DNA of 28,556 nucleotides from the NCBI GenBank assembly GCA_007125415.1, contig SLDH01000329.1:1-28556 (forward strand), given 5' to 3'. The position numbers were made by a program, and so were the translations under genes. This stretch comes from Roseovarius sp. Lineage in GTDB: Bacteria; Pseudomonadota; Alphaproteobacteria; Rhodobacterales; Rhodobacteraceae. This document shows, piece by piece, positions 21,992-28,556 of the stretch (its first letter is position 1; every line of letters begins with the position of its first letter). Below the pieces are notes generated by a model. The model was not told where the DNA came from and searched no databases. It saw only the letters and a list, made by a program, of their open reading frames with translations.

Positions 21992-23596
21992 TCAGCCGTA
22001 TTGCGCCAGCATGGCGTGCAGATCCTCAAGCGTATTGGCTTCGGCAACCGGCTTGTCATGGCGCCAGCGCTTCATCCGCGGAAAGCGCAGCGCCACGCCG
22101 GATTTGTGCCGTGTGCTTTCGGCAATGCCCTCGAAGGCGATCTCGAACACGTGTTCGGGCCGCACCTGCCGCACCGGGCCGAAGCGCTGTTCGGTATTCT
22201 TGCGCACCCACTGCGTGATCTGGCTAAACTCCGCATCCGTCAGCCCCGAATAGGCCTTGGTGAAGGGCACAAGCGTATCGCCATGGCGCACCGCGAAGGT
22301 GAAATCGGTAAAGAGATTGGCGCGCCGCCCATGGCCCTGCTGGGCGTAGATCATCACCGCGTCGATGGTCAGCGGGTCGAGCTTCCATTTCCACCAGTCG
22401 CCCTTCCTGCGCCCGGCGTGATAGGGGCTGTCGGCGCGTTTGAGCATCAAGCCTTCGGCGCGCGCGTCCCTTGCCCGGGCGCGGGCCTCGCCAAGCTCGG
22501 CCCAGGAGTTGGAAGGCAGAAGCGGGGAAGGGCGGACGGGCGCGTCAGGCGCGAGGCCTTCCAGGAGCGCTTCGAGCCGCGCCCGCCGGGCCTGAAAGGG
22601 CAGGGCGCGCAGGTCCCGCCCGTCTTCTTCCAGCAGGTCATAGGCAAGCAGGATCACCGGCGCATCGCGCAACAGCGAATTGGGCACGGTCTTGCGTCCG
22701 ATCCGCTTTTGCAGCGCGTTGAAGGGCAGGGGAGCATTGGCGGCGGCATCCCATGCCACGATCTCCCCATCAAGCACCGTGCCCGCGGGCAGAAAATCGC
22801 AAGCCCTCGCCAGTTCGGGGAAGCGGTCGGTCATCAGTTCCTCGCCGCGCGACCAGACGAAATGCGCACCACCGCGCAGGATCAGCTGCCCGCGGATGCC
22901 GTCCCATTTCCACTCGGCAGACCAGTCAGACGGCACACCAAGGCTTTCCACCCCCTCCTCGGGCTCGATCCCGTAGGCAAGGCAGAAAGGATAGGGGCGC
23001 GACAGGGCCGCGCTCTTGTCGGGCGCCTCGATCAGGGTGCGATAGCTCGTGGTGTCGGGCGTCCAGTCCCCCATCAGGCGGTGGGCCAGCTCGGCCTCGT
23101 CCTGCCCGGTCGCCTGGGCGAGCGCGCGGGTCATCAGCTTGCGGCTGATGCCGACACGAAAGCCCCCGGTCAGCAGCTTGTTGAAAACGAGCCGCTCAAG
23201 CGGTGTCATGAAGGCCCATGCTCCCAGCACGGCCGCGCGGCGCTCTTCCTCGCTGGCATGATCAAGCGCCTTCAGCCGGGCGATCCAGGTGCAAAGGCTG
23301 TCATCATGGGTGCCCTCGGGCTCCGGCAGCACCAGCGCGATTGTCTCGGCCAGATCACCGACGATGGGATAGCTTTCCTCAAAGAGCCAGAGCGGGATGC
23401 CCGCCCGCTCGGCCGCCCATTCCCTCAGCTTCGTCGTGGTGATCGCCCGGCGCGGGCGGCGGCCCGAAAAGAGCGCTATGGTCCAGAGCCTGTCCTTTTC
23501 GGGGGCCTCGCTGAAGTATTCGGCCAGCGCCGCGACCTTGCGGCTGGTCTTGGTGGTCTGATCGATCGTGGCGTAAAGGGCGGCAAAGCGTTTCAT
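21992..23596 (-). CDS. ATP-dependent DNA ligase (ligase of the cisplatin-damage-response type)
   Basis: A 534-residue DNA-sealing enzyme. An N-terminal helical DNA-binding domain (MKRFAALYATIDQTTKTSRK, with NKLLTGGFRVGISRKLMTRAL) is followed by the nucleotidyltransferase core with adenylated Lys230 in EWKWDGIRGQL, then SRGEELMTDRFPEL, the VLDGEIVAWD motif, EGLMLKR and WWKWKLDPLTIDAVMIYAQ, then an OB-fold domain. Family members sit in a DNA-repair cluster with an exonuclease, a DEXH helicase and a metallophosphoesterase. Here the exonuclease directly precedes it with an ATGA-type 4-base overlap, but the other two partners are not in the window. Confidence 0.93.
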   Translation of the reverse strand: MKRFAALYATIDQTTKTSRKVAALAEYFSEAPEKDRLWTIALFSGRRPRRAITTTKLREWAAERAGIPLWLFEESYPIVGDLAETIALVLPEPEGTHDDSLCTWIARLKALDHASEEERRAAVLGAWAFMTPLERLVFNKLLTGGFRVGISRKLMTRALAQATGQDEAELAHRLMGDWTPDTTSYRTLIEAPDKSAALSRPYPFCLAYGIEPEEGVESLGVPSDWSAEWKWDGIRGQLILRGGAHFVWSRGEELMTDRFPELARACDFLPAGTVLDGEIVAWDAAANAPLPFNALQKRIGRKTVPNSLLRDAPVILLAYDLLEEDGRDLRALPFQARRARLEALLEGLAPDAPVRPSPLLPSNSWAELGEARARARDARAEGLMLKRADSPYHAGRRKGDWWKWKLDPLTIDAVMIYAQQGHGRRANLFTDFTFAVRHGDTLVPFTKAYSGLTDAEFSQITQWVRKNTEQRFGPVRQVRPEHVFEIAFEGIAESTRHKSGVALRFPRMKRWRHDKPVAEANTLEDLHAMLAQYG

Positions 23597-24636
23597 GTGC
23601 CTTCCGCCTCGCTCTCGGCCTCGGCCTCGGCCTCAGGCTCGGGCTCGGCCTCATCCAGCGATTCGCCGGTGAACTCGGTCTGCAGCACATGCGCGTCATA
23701 GCCCTGCCCGGCCAGCCACCGCGCGAAGATCTCCGTATAGCCATGGGTGGCATAGACGGTCTCGGCCCCGGTCGCGGCGATGGCGCTGTTGAGCCCCTCC
23801 CAATCGGCATGATCGGAGACGACAAACCCTCGATCCACCCCGCGCCGCCGCCGCACCCCGCGCAGGCGCATCCAGCCGCTGGCAAAGCCCGTGGTGCCGG
23901 GGCGGAACCGGCGCGCCCAACTGCTGCCCAGAGCCGAAGGCGGAGCGAGCACCAGCGCGCCCGGATGATCGGCGGCCTTGAGCGCAGGGTGCACGCGCAC
24001 CGTTTCGGGCAAGCAGAGGCCTTGCGCGCGCAGCACCGCATTGGTGTTTTCCACCGCGCCATGGGTCAGGATCGGGCCGATGGCGGGATCGAGCAGCGAC
24101 AGGATGCGCTGCGCCTTGCCGAGGCTGTAGGCGCCCAGCAGGCTGAATTGCCCCGCCGCGGCATTGCCGGCCCACCAGGCGTTGATCTCGGCGGCAACGC
24201 GCGCCTCCTCCTGCCACGAGAATACCGGCAGGCCGAAGGTGCATTCGGTGATGAAAGCGTGGCAGCGCACCGGCTCGAACGGGGTGGAGAGCGCATCGGC
24301 TCTGGTCTTGTAATCGCCCGAGACAACCCAGATCTCGCCGCCCACCGCCACCCTGATCTGCGCCGAGCCGGGCACATGGCCCGCAGGGTGAAAGGACACC
24401 TGAGCCCCGCCGATCCGCCGGGTTTCGCCATAGCGCACCGTGTCGAGCGTGACATCGCCGAGCCGGTGGCGCAGCACCGGGGCCGCGATATCGGTGGCCA
24501 GATAGCGCCCCATGCCCCAGCGCGCATGATCCGCATGGCCATGGGTGATGAGGGCGCGCGGCACCGGGCGCCACGGATCGATGAAGAAATCGCCCGCCTC
24601 GCAATAGAGCCCCCTGGGTGTCAGCGTCAGCACCAT
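23593..24636 (-). CDS. Ligase-associated DNA exonuclease (metallo-beta-lactamase fold)
   Basis: A 347-residue nuclease of the beta-CASP-related metallo-beta-lactamase family. Metal motifs in order are HGHADH (His32, His34, Asp36, His37), PAGHVPGS (His87), SGDYKT (Asp108) and a later SDHADW. It is expected to trim DNA ends for the coupled ligase. The C-terminus after about 328 is an acidic low-complexity tail of Glu, Ala and Pro encoded by near-repeats of GCCTCG. GGGAA precedes the start at 24636. The stop overlaps the ligase start by 4 bases, so translation is coupled. The FAH-family gene is divergent. Confidence 0.93.
   Translation of the reverse strand: MVLTLTPRGLYCEAGDFFIDPWRPVPRALITHGHADHARWGMGRYLATDIAAPVLRHRLGDVTLDTVRYGETRRIGGAQVSFHPAGHVPGSAQIRVAVGGEIWVVSGDYKTRADALSTPFEPVRCHAFITECTFGLPVFSWQEEARVAAEINAWWAGNAAAGQFSLLGAYSLGKAQRILSLLDPAIGPILTHGAVENTNAVLRAQGLCLPETVRVHPALKAADHPGALVLAPPSALGSSWARRFRPGTTGFASGWMRLRGVRRRRGVDRGFVVSDHADWEGLNSAIAATGAETVYATHGYTEIFARWLAGQGYDAHVLQTEFTGESLDEAEPEPEAEAEAESEAEGT
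23606..23652. repeat. Imperfect 6-base tandem repeat (GCCTCG-like)
   Basis: About eight near-copies of GCCTCG / GGCTCG run through the end of the exonuclease gene and encode its Glu-Ala/Pro tail. The unit is in frame, so slippage by whole units would lengthen or shorten the tail without a frameshift. Confidence 0.7.
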
Positions 24637-24660
24637 TTCCCAAGTCTAGCCTTTCACCGC

Positions 24661-24689
24661 TTGTTTACCAGCGCCACACTTTCTATCGT
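24661..24689 (+). promoter_or_regulatory. Candidate promoter of the FAH-family gene
   Basis: TTGTTT (24661-24666), a 17-base spacer and TATCGT (24684-24689) lie 26 bases before the start codon, in the 79-base divergent gap with the exonuclease gene. Confidence 0.4.
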
Positions 24690-24715
24690 GCGGCCAGACA
24701 GCGAGGGAGGAAAAG

Positions 24716-25546
24716 ATGCGCTATGTCAGATACGGCGCACCGGGGCAGGAGAAGCCGGGTGTTCTGGATAATGAAGACGTTCTGCGCGATCTGAGCGGGG
24801 TGGTGGATGACCTGTCGGGTGATGTCCTGACGGATTTGCCGCAGGTGGACACCGAGAACCTGCCGCTCGTGCCGGGCACGCCGCGCCTTGGCCCGCCGGT
24901 GGGTCATGTGGGCAAGTTCATCGGCATCGGCCTCAACTACTCGGACCATGCCGCCGAGACGGGGATGGAACCGCCGCCCGAGCCGATCATCTTCATGAAG
25001 GCCACATCCAGCATCTGCGGGCCGAATGACGATATCCGCCTGCCGCGGGACGCGCGCCATGGCGACTGGGAGGTGGAGCTTGGTATCGTTATCGGCAAGC
25101 CCGCCAAATATGTGAGCGAGGCCGAGGCGCTGGCTCATGTGGCGGGCTACACGGTGGTCAATGACGTGTCCGAACGGCGCTTTCAGAGCAAGCGCTCGGG
25201 CCAATGGACCAAGGGCAAGAGCAGCGATACCTTCGGCCCGATCGGCCCGTGGCTCGTCACTCCCGACGAGGTGCCCGACCCGCAGGAGCTGGATCTGTGG
25301 CTCGATCTCAACGGAGAGCGGATGCAGACCGGCAACAGCCGCGCGATGATCTTCGGCTGTGCCACGCTCATTTCCTATCTCAGCGAGATCATGACACTGC
25401 ATCCCGGCGATGTGATCGCCACGGGCACCCCGCCCGGCGTGGGCATGGCCCAGTCACCACGGCGCTTCCTGTGCCCGGGAGATGAAGTAGCGCTCGGCAT
25501 CGCCGGGCTTGGGGAGCAGCGCAACCGGGTTACGCAGGACGCGTAA
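24716..25546 (+). CDS. Fumarylacetoacetate hydrolase family protein
   Basis: A 276-residue cytoplasmic hydrolase or lyase of the FAH fold, which acts on C-C or C-N bonds of small keto-acids using a divalent metal. Metal ligands are visible: Glu119 and Glu121 (DWEVELGIVIG) and Asp150 (VVNDVSERRFQ). Lys167 is in WTKGKSSDTFGP, and the ATGTPPGVG loop is near the C-terminus. The core GKFIGIGLNYSDHAAETG is typical of the 2-keto-acid and ureidoglycolate-lyase-like branch. No catabolic neighbours identify the substrate. AGGGAGG is an excellent ribosome site. Confidence 0.9.
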   Translation: MRYVRYGAPGQEKPGVLDNEDVLRDLSGVVDDLSGDVLTDLPQVDTENLPLVPGTPRLGPPVGHVGKFIGIGLNYSDHAAETGMEPPPEPIIFMKATSSICGPNDDIRLPRDARHGDWEVELGIVIGKPAKYVSEAEALAHVAGYTVVNDVSERRFQSKRSGQWTKGKSSDTFGPIGPWLVTPDEVPDPQELDLWLDLNGERMQTGNSRAMIFGCATLISYLSEIMTLHPGDVIATGTPPGVGMAQSPRRFLCPGDEVALGIAGLGEQRNRVTQDA

Positions 25547-25754
25547 GCAGGGCGGTTGCCGCCTAAGTCCGTCCCTTGGTCATTCAGTTGCCACTCGACT
25601 GGATCGCGACGCTGTTGACCTTCCACGCTCGTGCGTCAACGGGGCGGCACCCGCCGCCACGACCGACGCCGCCCTCGCGATCTGAGCCAATCAACCGGAA
25701 TGCGATAATGCCGGGCGACAGCCTCACCGGCAGGGCAGGCTGATCGACAAGCGC

Positions 25755-26726
25755 TCAGGCAGGGCGGCTGAGCCGGGGCGTATCGCTCGCTGCATGAGCG
25801 GCGAAAAATGCGGCGAGCTCGCCGAAGATCCGTTCCCGTGTTGCTTCGGTTTCCATCAGCACCTCGTGGCGCGCACCCTCGATCCATTCCATGCGCGCAC
25901 CGGGCCAGTGGTCCATGCGGGCATTGATCCGCTCGAGGTCCACAACGGTTTCATCCGTGCCGGCGAAGGTGATGCAGGGCAGCCCCGGTGAGGGACGCCG
26001 GGCCAGATCGCGCATCTCGACAAGCGATTCGTGCAACCAGCGCAGGCTCGGTCCACCCAATGCGAGGTCGGGCACGGCGATGGTCTGATCGATCATGTAT
26101 TGATACATCCCGCGGTCACGGGTGAGCTTGTTGGTTTCGAAAGGCTCGGTCAGCACATAGGCTGCATCCGAGGTGCTGGTGGGCGCATAGGCATGATCGA
26201 GCCCGACACGTTTGCTGCCCCATGAGACAGACCACGCCACGACCCTGAGCGTATTGCTCAGCTTGATGCCCCACATGGGCGCCGAAAAGGCGCAGGACGC
26301 CACAGGCAGGCCTTCCATCACCGAGCGCAGGCCGATGCAGCCGCCCATGGAATGGGCCAGCAGGTGATAGGGCCTTGGCAGTTCAAGCGCCTCTGCTGCG
26401 TCGAACATCGCGCTCACATCACGCTGGTAATCGGCAAATGCCATGACATGGCCCGACATCGGATCCGTGATCAGCCGATCGGCCAGACCCTGCCCGCGCC
26501 AGTCGATTGCCAATGTGGCATAGCCGAGCGCGGCCAGATCATGGGCCGCACGACCGTACTTCTCCACATATTCCGTGCGCCCCGGAAAGAGCAGCACCGT
26601 GCCCGACGCCGCCGCGCGGTGAAAGACGCCCACCCGCAGCCGCACACCGTCATCGGCAGTGATCCAGAAGGCCGCAGCGTCTTGCGGGCCGTCGGCGATC
26701 CCGTCGTGATAGGGGGCGTGCTCCAT
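25755..26726 (-). CDS. Alpha/beta hydrolase (lysophospholipase / monoacylglycerol-lipase-like)
   Basis: A 323-residue serine hydrolase. The oxyanion region is LLFPGRTEY and the nucleophile elbow is AHSMGG with Ser126. Asp258 in FAGTDETVVD and His287 in GARHEVLME complete a likely catalytic triad. Overall layout (DWRGQGLADR, then MWGIKL after the elbow) fits the PldB/monoglyceride-lipase group. There is no signal peptide, so it is cytoplasmic or membrane-associated. Its ATG overlaps the stop of the SCP2-like gene by one base (TGATG), so the two are coupled, suggesting a shared lipid-related role. The 208 bases downstream (25547-25754) hold no gene I can support. Confidence 0.9.
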   Translation of the reverse strand: MEHAPYHDGIADGPQDAAAFWITADDGVRLRVGVFHRAAASGTVLLFPGRTEYVEKYGRAAHDLAALGYATLAIDWRGQGLADRLITDPMSGHVMAFADYQRDVSAMFDAAEALELPRPYHLLAHSMGGCIGLRSVMEGLPVASCAFSAPMWGIKLSNTLRVVAWSVSWGSKRVGLDHAYAPTSTSDAAYVLTEPFETNKLTRDRGMYQYMIDQTIAVPDLALGGPSLRWLHESLVEMRDLARRPSPGLPCITFAGTDETVVDLERINARMDHWPGARMEWIEGARHEVLMETEATRERIFGELAAFFAAHAASDTPRLSRPA

Positions 26727-27013
26727 CAGCCCAGAACGCTCCCCAGGGCCATGGCCTTGCCCATGTCACCATCCACGCTCAACCGGCCCCCCATGAAGGC
26801 GGCTGTCGGATCGAGATCACCGTCAAGGATGGATTTGAACGTCTCCGCATCTGCCGTAAGTGTGACATCGGCGTCGTCATCGCCTGCGCGCGCGCCATCG
26901 CTGTCGATCATGATGCTGCCCTCATCCTCGATCACGAATTTCGCGATACCGTCGAAACCGCTTGTGTCTTTTTCGTTCAGGGCATCCACGGCCCCGGAAA
27001 TCACGTTGCTCAT
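26726..27013 (-). CDS. SCP2 sterol-binding-fold small protein
   Basis: A 95-residue protein matching the short SCP2 domain: FVIEDEGSIMIDSDG, then ADVTLTADAETFKSILDGDLDPTAAFMGGRLSVDGDMGKAMALGSVL. The fold binds lipids or acyl chains in a hydrophobic tunnel. The start at 27013 has AGGAGA; a longer frame from 27052 would add residues foreign to the family. It is the first gene of a two-gene operon with the alpha/beta hydrolase and is divergent from the TPR protein, with a 70-base gap. Confidence 0.92.
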   Translation of the reverse strand: MSNVISGAVDALNEKDTSGFDGIAKFVIEDEGSIMIDSDGARAGDDDADVTLTADAETFKSILDGDLDPTAAFMGGRLSVDGDMGKAMALGSVLG

Positions 27014-27083
27014 TTCGTTCTCCTCAGGATTTGATCCGCCGGGGCTTTGCAAACCGGCAATCTACGCTAAACTAACCCCTGTT

Positions 27084-27656
27084 ATGAGCAAATCATCCCC
27101 ATGGTGCAATTTTACCGTTGCGGCAATCCTGTCGCTAGTCATGTTTTCCTTACCTTCGGGCGGGGCATGGGCTTATGATCGGGAGCGGCTCGACGAGCTT
27201 TATGACGCTTTGCAAACGGCAGACCCGGCCGAAGCGGCCCGGCTCGAACGAGAGATCGAACTGGAATCGTCCAGATCGGGCTCGGCGACGATGGATCTTC
27301 TGTTCAAACGCGGCCGCGATGCGCTGGAAGCCGGCAGAATCAATGATGCCATCGGGCATCTCACAGCGCTGACGGATCATGCGCCCGATTTTGCCGAAGG
27401 CTTCTTTTACCGGGCCATGGCTTTCCTGCAGGACGACCGCTATGGGCTTGCTCTGGGAGATATCGAGCAGGTACTGGCGCTCAATCCCCGCCATTTCGAT
27501 GCAATCGGGGCGCTGGGCTACATTCTCCATGAGCTTGATCGTCCGGAAATGGCCTATGAGGCCTATCAACGTGTCCTTGACATTCACCCCCACCACAAAC
27601 AGGTAGGCGCAGCCCTTGAGCGCCTTAAGCCCGCGCTGAACGGCAAAGACCTCTGA
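27084..27656 (+). CDS. Secreted tetratricopeptide-repeat protein
   Basis: A 190-residue protein. A signal peptide (MSKSSPWCNFTVAAILSLVM to about 30, ending GGAWA) is followed by about three TPR units (LFKRGRDALEAGRINDAIGHL, AEGFFYRAMAFLQDDRYGLAL, and one starting at GALGYILHELDRPEMAYEAY). Such periplasmic TPR proteins scaffold protein complexes; no partner is shown. No strong ribosome site precedes the ATG, which is chosen for the signal peptide. The helicase gene starts 18 bases after its stop. Confidence 0.87.
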   Translation: MSKSSPWCNFTVAAILSLVMFSLPSGGAWAYDRERLDELYDALQTADPAEAARLEREIELESSRSGSATMDLLFKRGRDALEAGRINDAIGHLTALTDHAPDFAEGFFYRAMAFLQDDRYGLALGDIEQVLALNPRHFDAIGALGYILHELDRPEMAYEAYQRVLDIHPHHKQVGAALERLKPALNGKDL

Positions 27657-27674
27657 TCGAGCGGAGTGTGGCCC

Positions 27675-28556
27675 ATGGCCAACCAGTCAAGGATCGTTGC
27701 GGTTCTGGGTCCGACCAATACCGGCAAGACCCATTACGCGATCGAGCGGATGCTGGGCTATTCCACGGGCATCATCGGCCTGCCGCTGCGCCTTCTGGCG
27801 CGTGAAGTCTATGAAAAGATCGTCGCGGTGCGCGGCCCGTCGGTGGTCGCACTGGTGACCGGGGAAGAGCGGATCGTGCCGCCCCGCACGCAATACTGGG
27901 TCTGCACCGTGGAGGCGATGCCCGAGGGCATGGGCGCCGATTTCGTCGCCGTGGACGAGATCCAGCTTTGCGCCGACCCCGAGCGCGGCCATGTCTTTAC
28001 CGACCGCCTTCTCAGGATGCGCGGGCAAAAGGAGACGCAGTTTCTGGGCAGCCACACGATGCGCGGGGCGATTGCCGCGATGGTGCCGGAGGTGCAGTTT
28101 CTCGGGCGCGAGCGCATGTCGCAACTGAGCTATACGGGGTCGCGCAAGCTGGCCAAGATGCCCGCCCGCTCGGCCATCGTGGGGTTCTCGGTGGAAAATG
28201 TCTATGCCATCGCCGAGCTTCTGCGCCGCCAGAAGGGCGGTGCTGCGGTGGTGATGGGCGCGCTCAGCCCGCGCACGCGCAACGCCCAGGTCGATCTCTA
28301 TCAGAATGGTGATGTCGATTACCTGGTGGCGACTGACGCCATCGGCATGGGGCTCAATCTCGATATCGATCATGTGGCATTTTCCTCGCTCACGAAGTTC
28401 GATGGCCGCCGCATGCGCAACCTGGCCCCCAATGAGCTCGGTCAGATCGCCGGGCGCGCCGGGCGCGGGATGACAAATGGCACTTTCGGTGTCACCGGCG
28501 AGGCACCGGACCTGCAACCCGACACGGCGCAGGCGATCATGGATCACCGCTTCACC
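27675..28556 (+). CDS. SUV3-like superfamily 2 RNA helicase, N-terminal part (3' end outside window)
   Basis: An open frame of 294 codons running off the window end. Motif I is GPTNTGKTH (12-20), followed by the TGEERIVPP segment, motif II DEIQ (94-97), DAIGMGLNLDIDHV for motif V and QIAGRAGRG for motif VI. This set is that of the mitochondrial SUV3-type helicase as found in alphaproteobacteria, which unwinds RNA for decay. GGAG precedes the ATG by 8-10 bases. It is probably co-transcribed with the TPR gene. Confidence 0.92.
   Translation, partial: MANQSRIVAVLGPTNTGKTHYAIERMLGYSTGIIGLPLRLLAREVYEKIVAVRGPSVVALVTGEERIVPPRTQYWVCTVEAMPEGMGADFVAVDEIQLCADPERGHVFTDRLLRMRGQKETQFLGSHTMRGAIAAMVPEVQFLGRERMSQLSYTGSRKLAKMPARSAIVGFSVENVYAIAELLRRQKGGAAVVMGALSPRTRNAQVDLYQNGDVDYLVATDAIGMGLNLDIDHVAFSSLTKFDGRRMRNLAPNELGQIAGRAGRGMTNGTFGVTGEAPDLQPDTAQAIMDHRFT

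Noticed and set aside
21806..23701. A 631-codon open frame on the plus strand
   Set aside because: It is the shadow of the DNA ligase, which has a convincing KWDG active site on the minus strand.
25547..25754. Possible small gene after the FAH-family protein
   Set aside because: No start with a ribosome site and no recognisable product; a minus-strand frame here only extends into antisense of the hydrolase end.
27687..28547. A 286-codon open frame on the minus strand at the window end
   Set aside because: Antisense to the SUV3-like helicase, whose motifs I, II and VI are intact on the plus strand.
1..28556. CRISPR array, prophage or intact insertion sequence
   Set aside because: No regularly spaced direct repeats, phage structural genes, transposase or integrase with intact motifs are visible.

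Overview
The window is GC-rich DNA from an alphaproteobacterium, most likely Rhodobacteraceae (Roseobacter group). The evidence is a tRNA-His with no encoded G-1 and a G1:U72/A73 acceptor end, two heat-shock-type sigma factors only 1.7 kb apart, a small DUF6476-type membrane protein beside an RluD-type pseudouridine synthase, a PIMT-tolC pair, an FAD/GcvT demethylating dehydrogenase of the kind abundant in marine roseobacters, a DddP-related M24 protein, and an alphaproteobacterial SUV3-like helicase. Most of it is ordinary chromosome. I see no prophage, intact insertion sequence or CRISPR array.

Layout. 1-862: C-terminal part of an RND efflux pump. 863-1330: a possible gene fragment, tRNA-Gln (minus) and a terminator. 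1331-7411: a secreted SH3-like protein (minus), then a D-2-hydroxyacid dehydrogenase, a periplasmic gamma-glutamyltransferase and a large FAD/GcvT dehydrogenase (plus). 7412-7993: a non-coding stretch with a long inverted repeat, then tRNA-Cys (minus). 7994-10085: PIMT-like methyltransferase and TolC-type outer membrane protein. 10086-10718: one copy of a dispersed palindromic repeat and a GFA-family zinc protein of lower GC. 10828-13880 (minus): a tightly overlapping operon of a MarR-type regulator with a six-cysteine tail, an Mrp ATPase fused to DUF971, and a multidomain Nfu-like protein. Divergent from it is an RpoH-like sigma factor whose promoter region holds candidate operators. 14913-17836: tRNA-His, DUF6476 protein, RluD-like synthase, RpoH, and a DksA/TraR-type zinc finger protein. 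17911-18593: a small secreted four-cysteine protein and the second repeat copy. 18594-21935: oligoendopeptidase F (minus) and the DddP-like M24 protein (plus). 21992-24636 (minus): ligase-associated exonuclease and ATP-dependent DNA ligase. 24716-28556: FAH-family hydrolase, an SCP2-like protein coupled to an alpha/beta hydrolase (minus), a secreted TPR protein, and the start of a SUV3-like helicase that runs off the window.

The most interesting region is 10828-14825. Three iron-sulfur-flavoured genes overlap one another, the first encodes a cysteine-rich MarR-like regulator, and the intergenic DNA they share with a diverged sigma factor carries related palindromes that overlap the likely sigma-factor promoter. 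I read this as a candidate Fe-S-responsive regulatory and maturation module. That function is inferred from domains and layout, not demonstrated.
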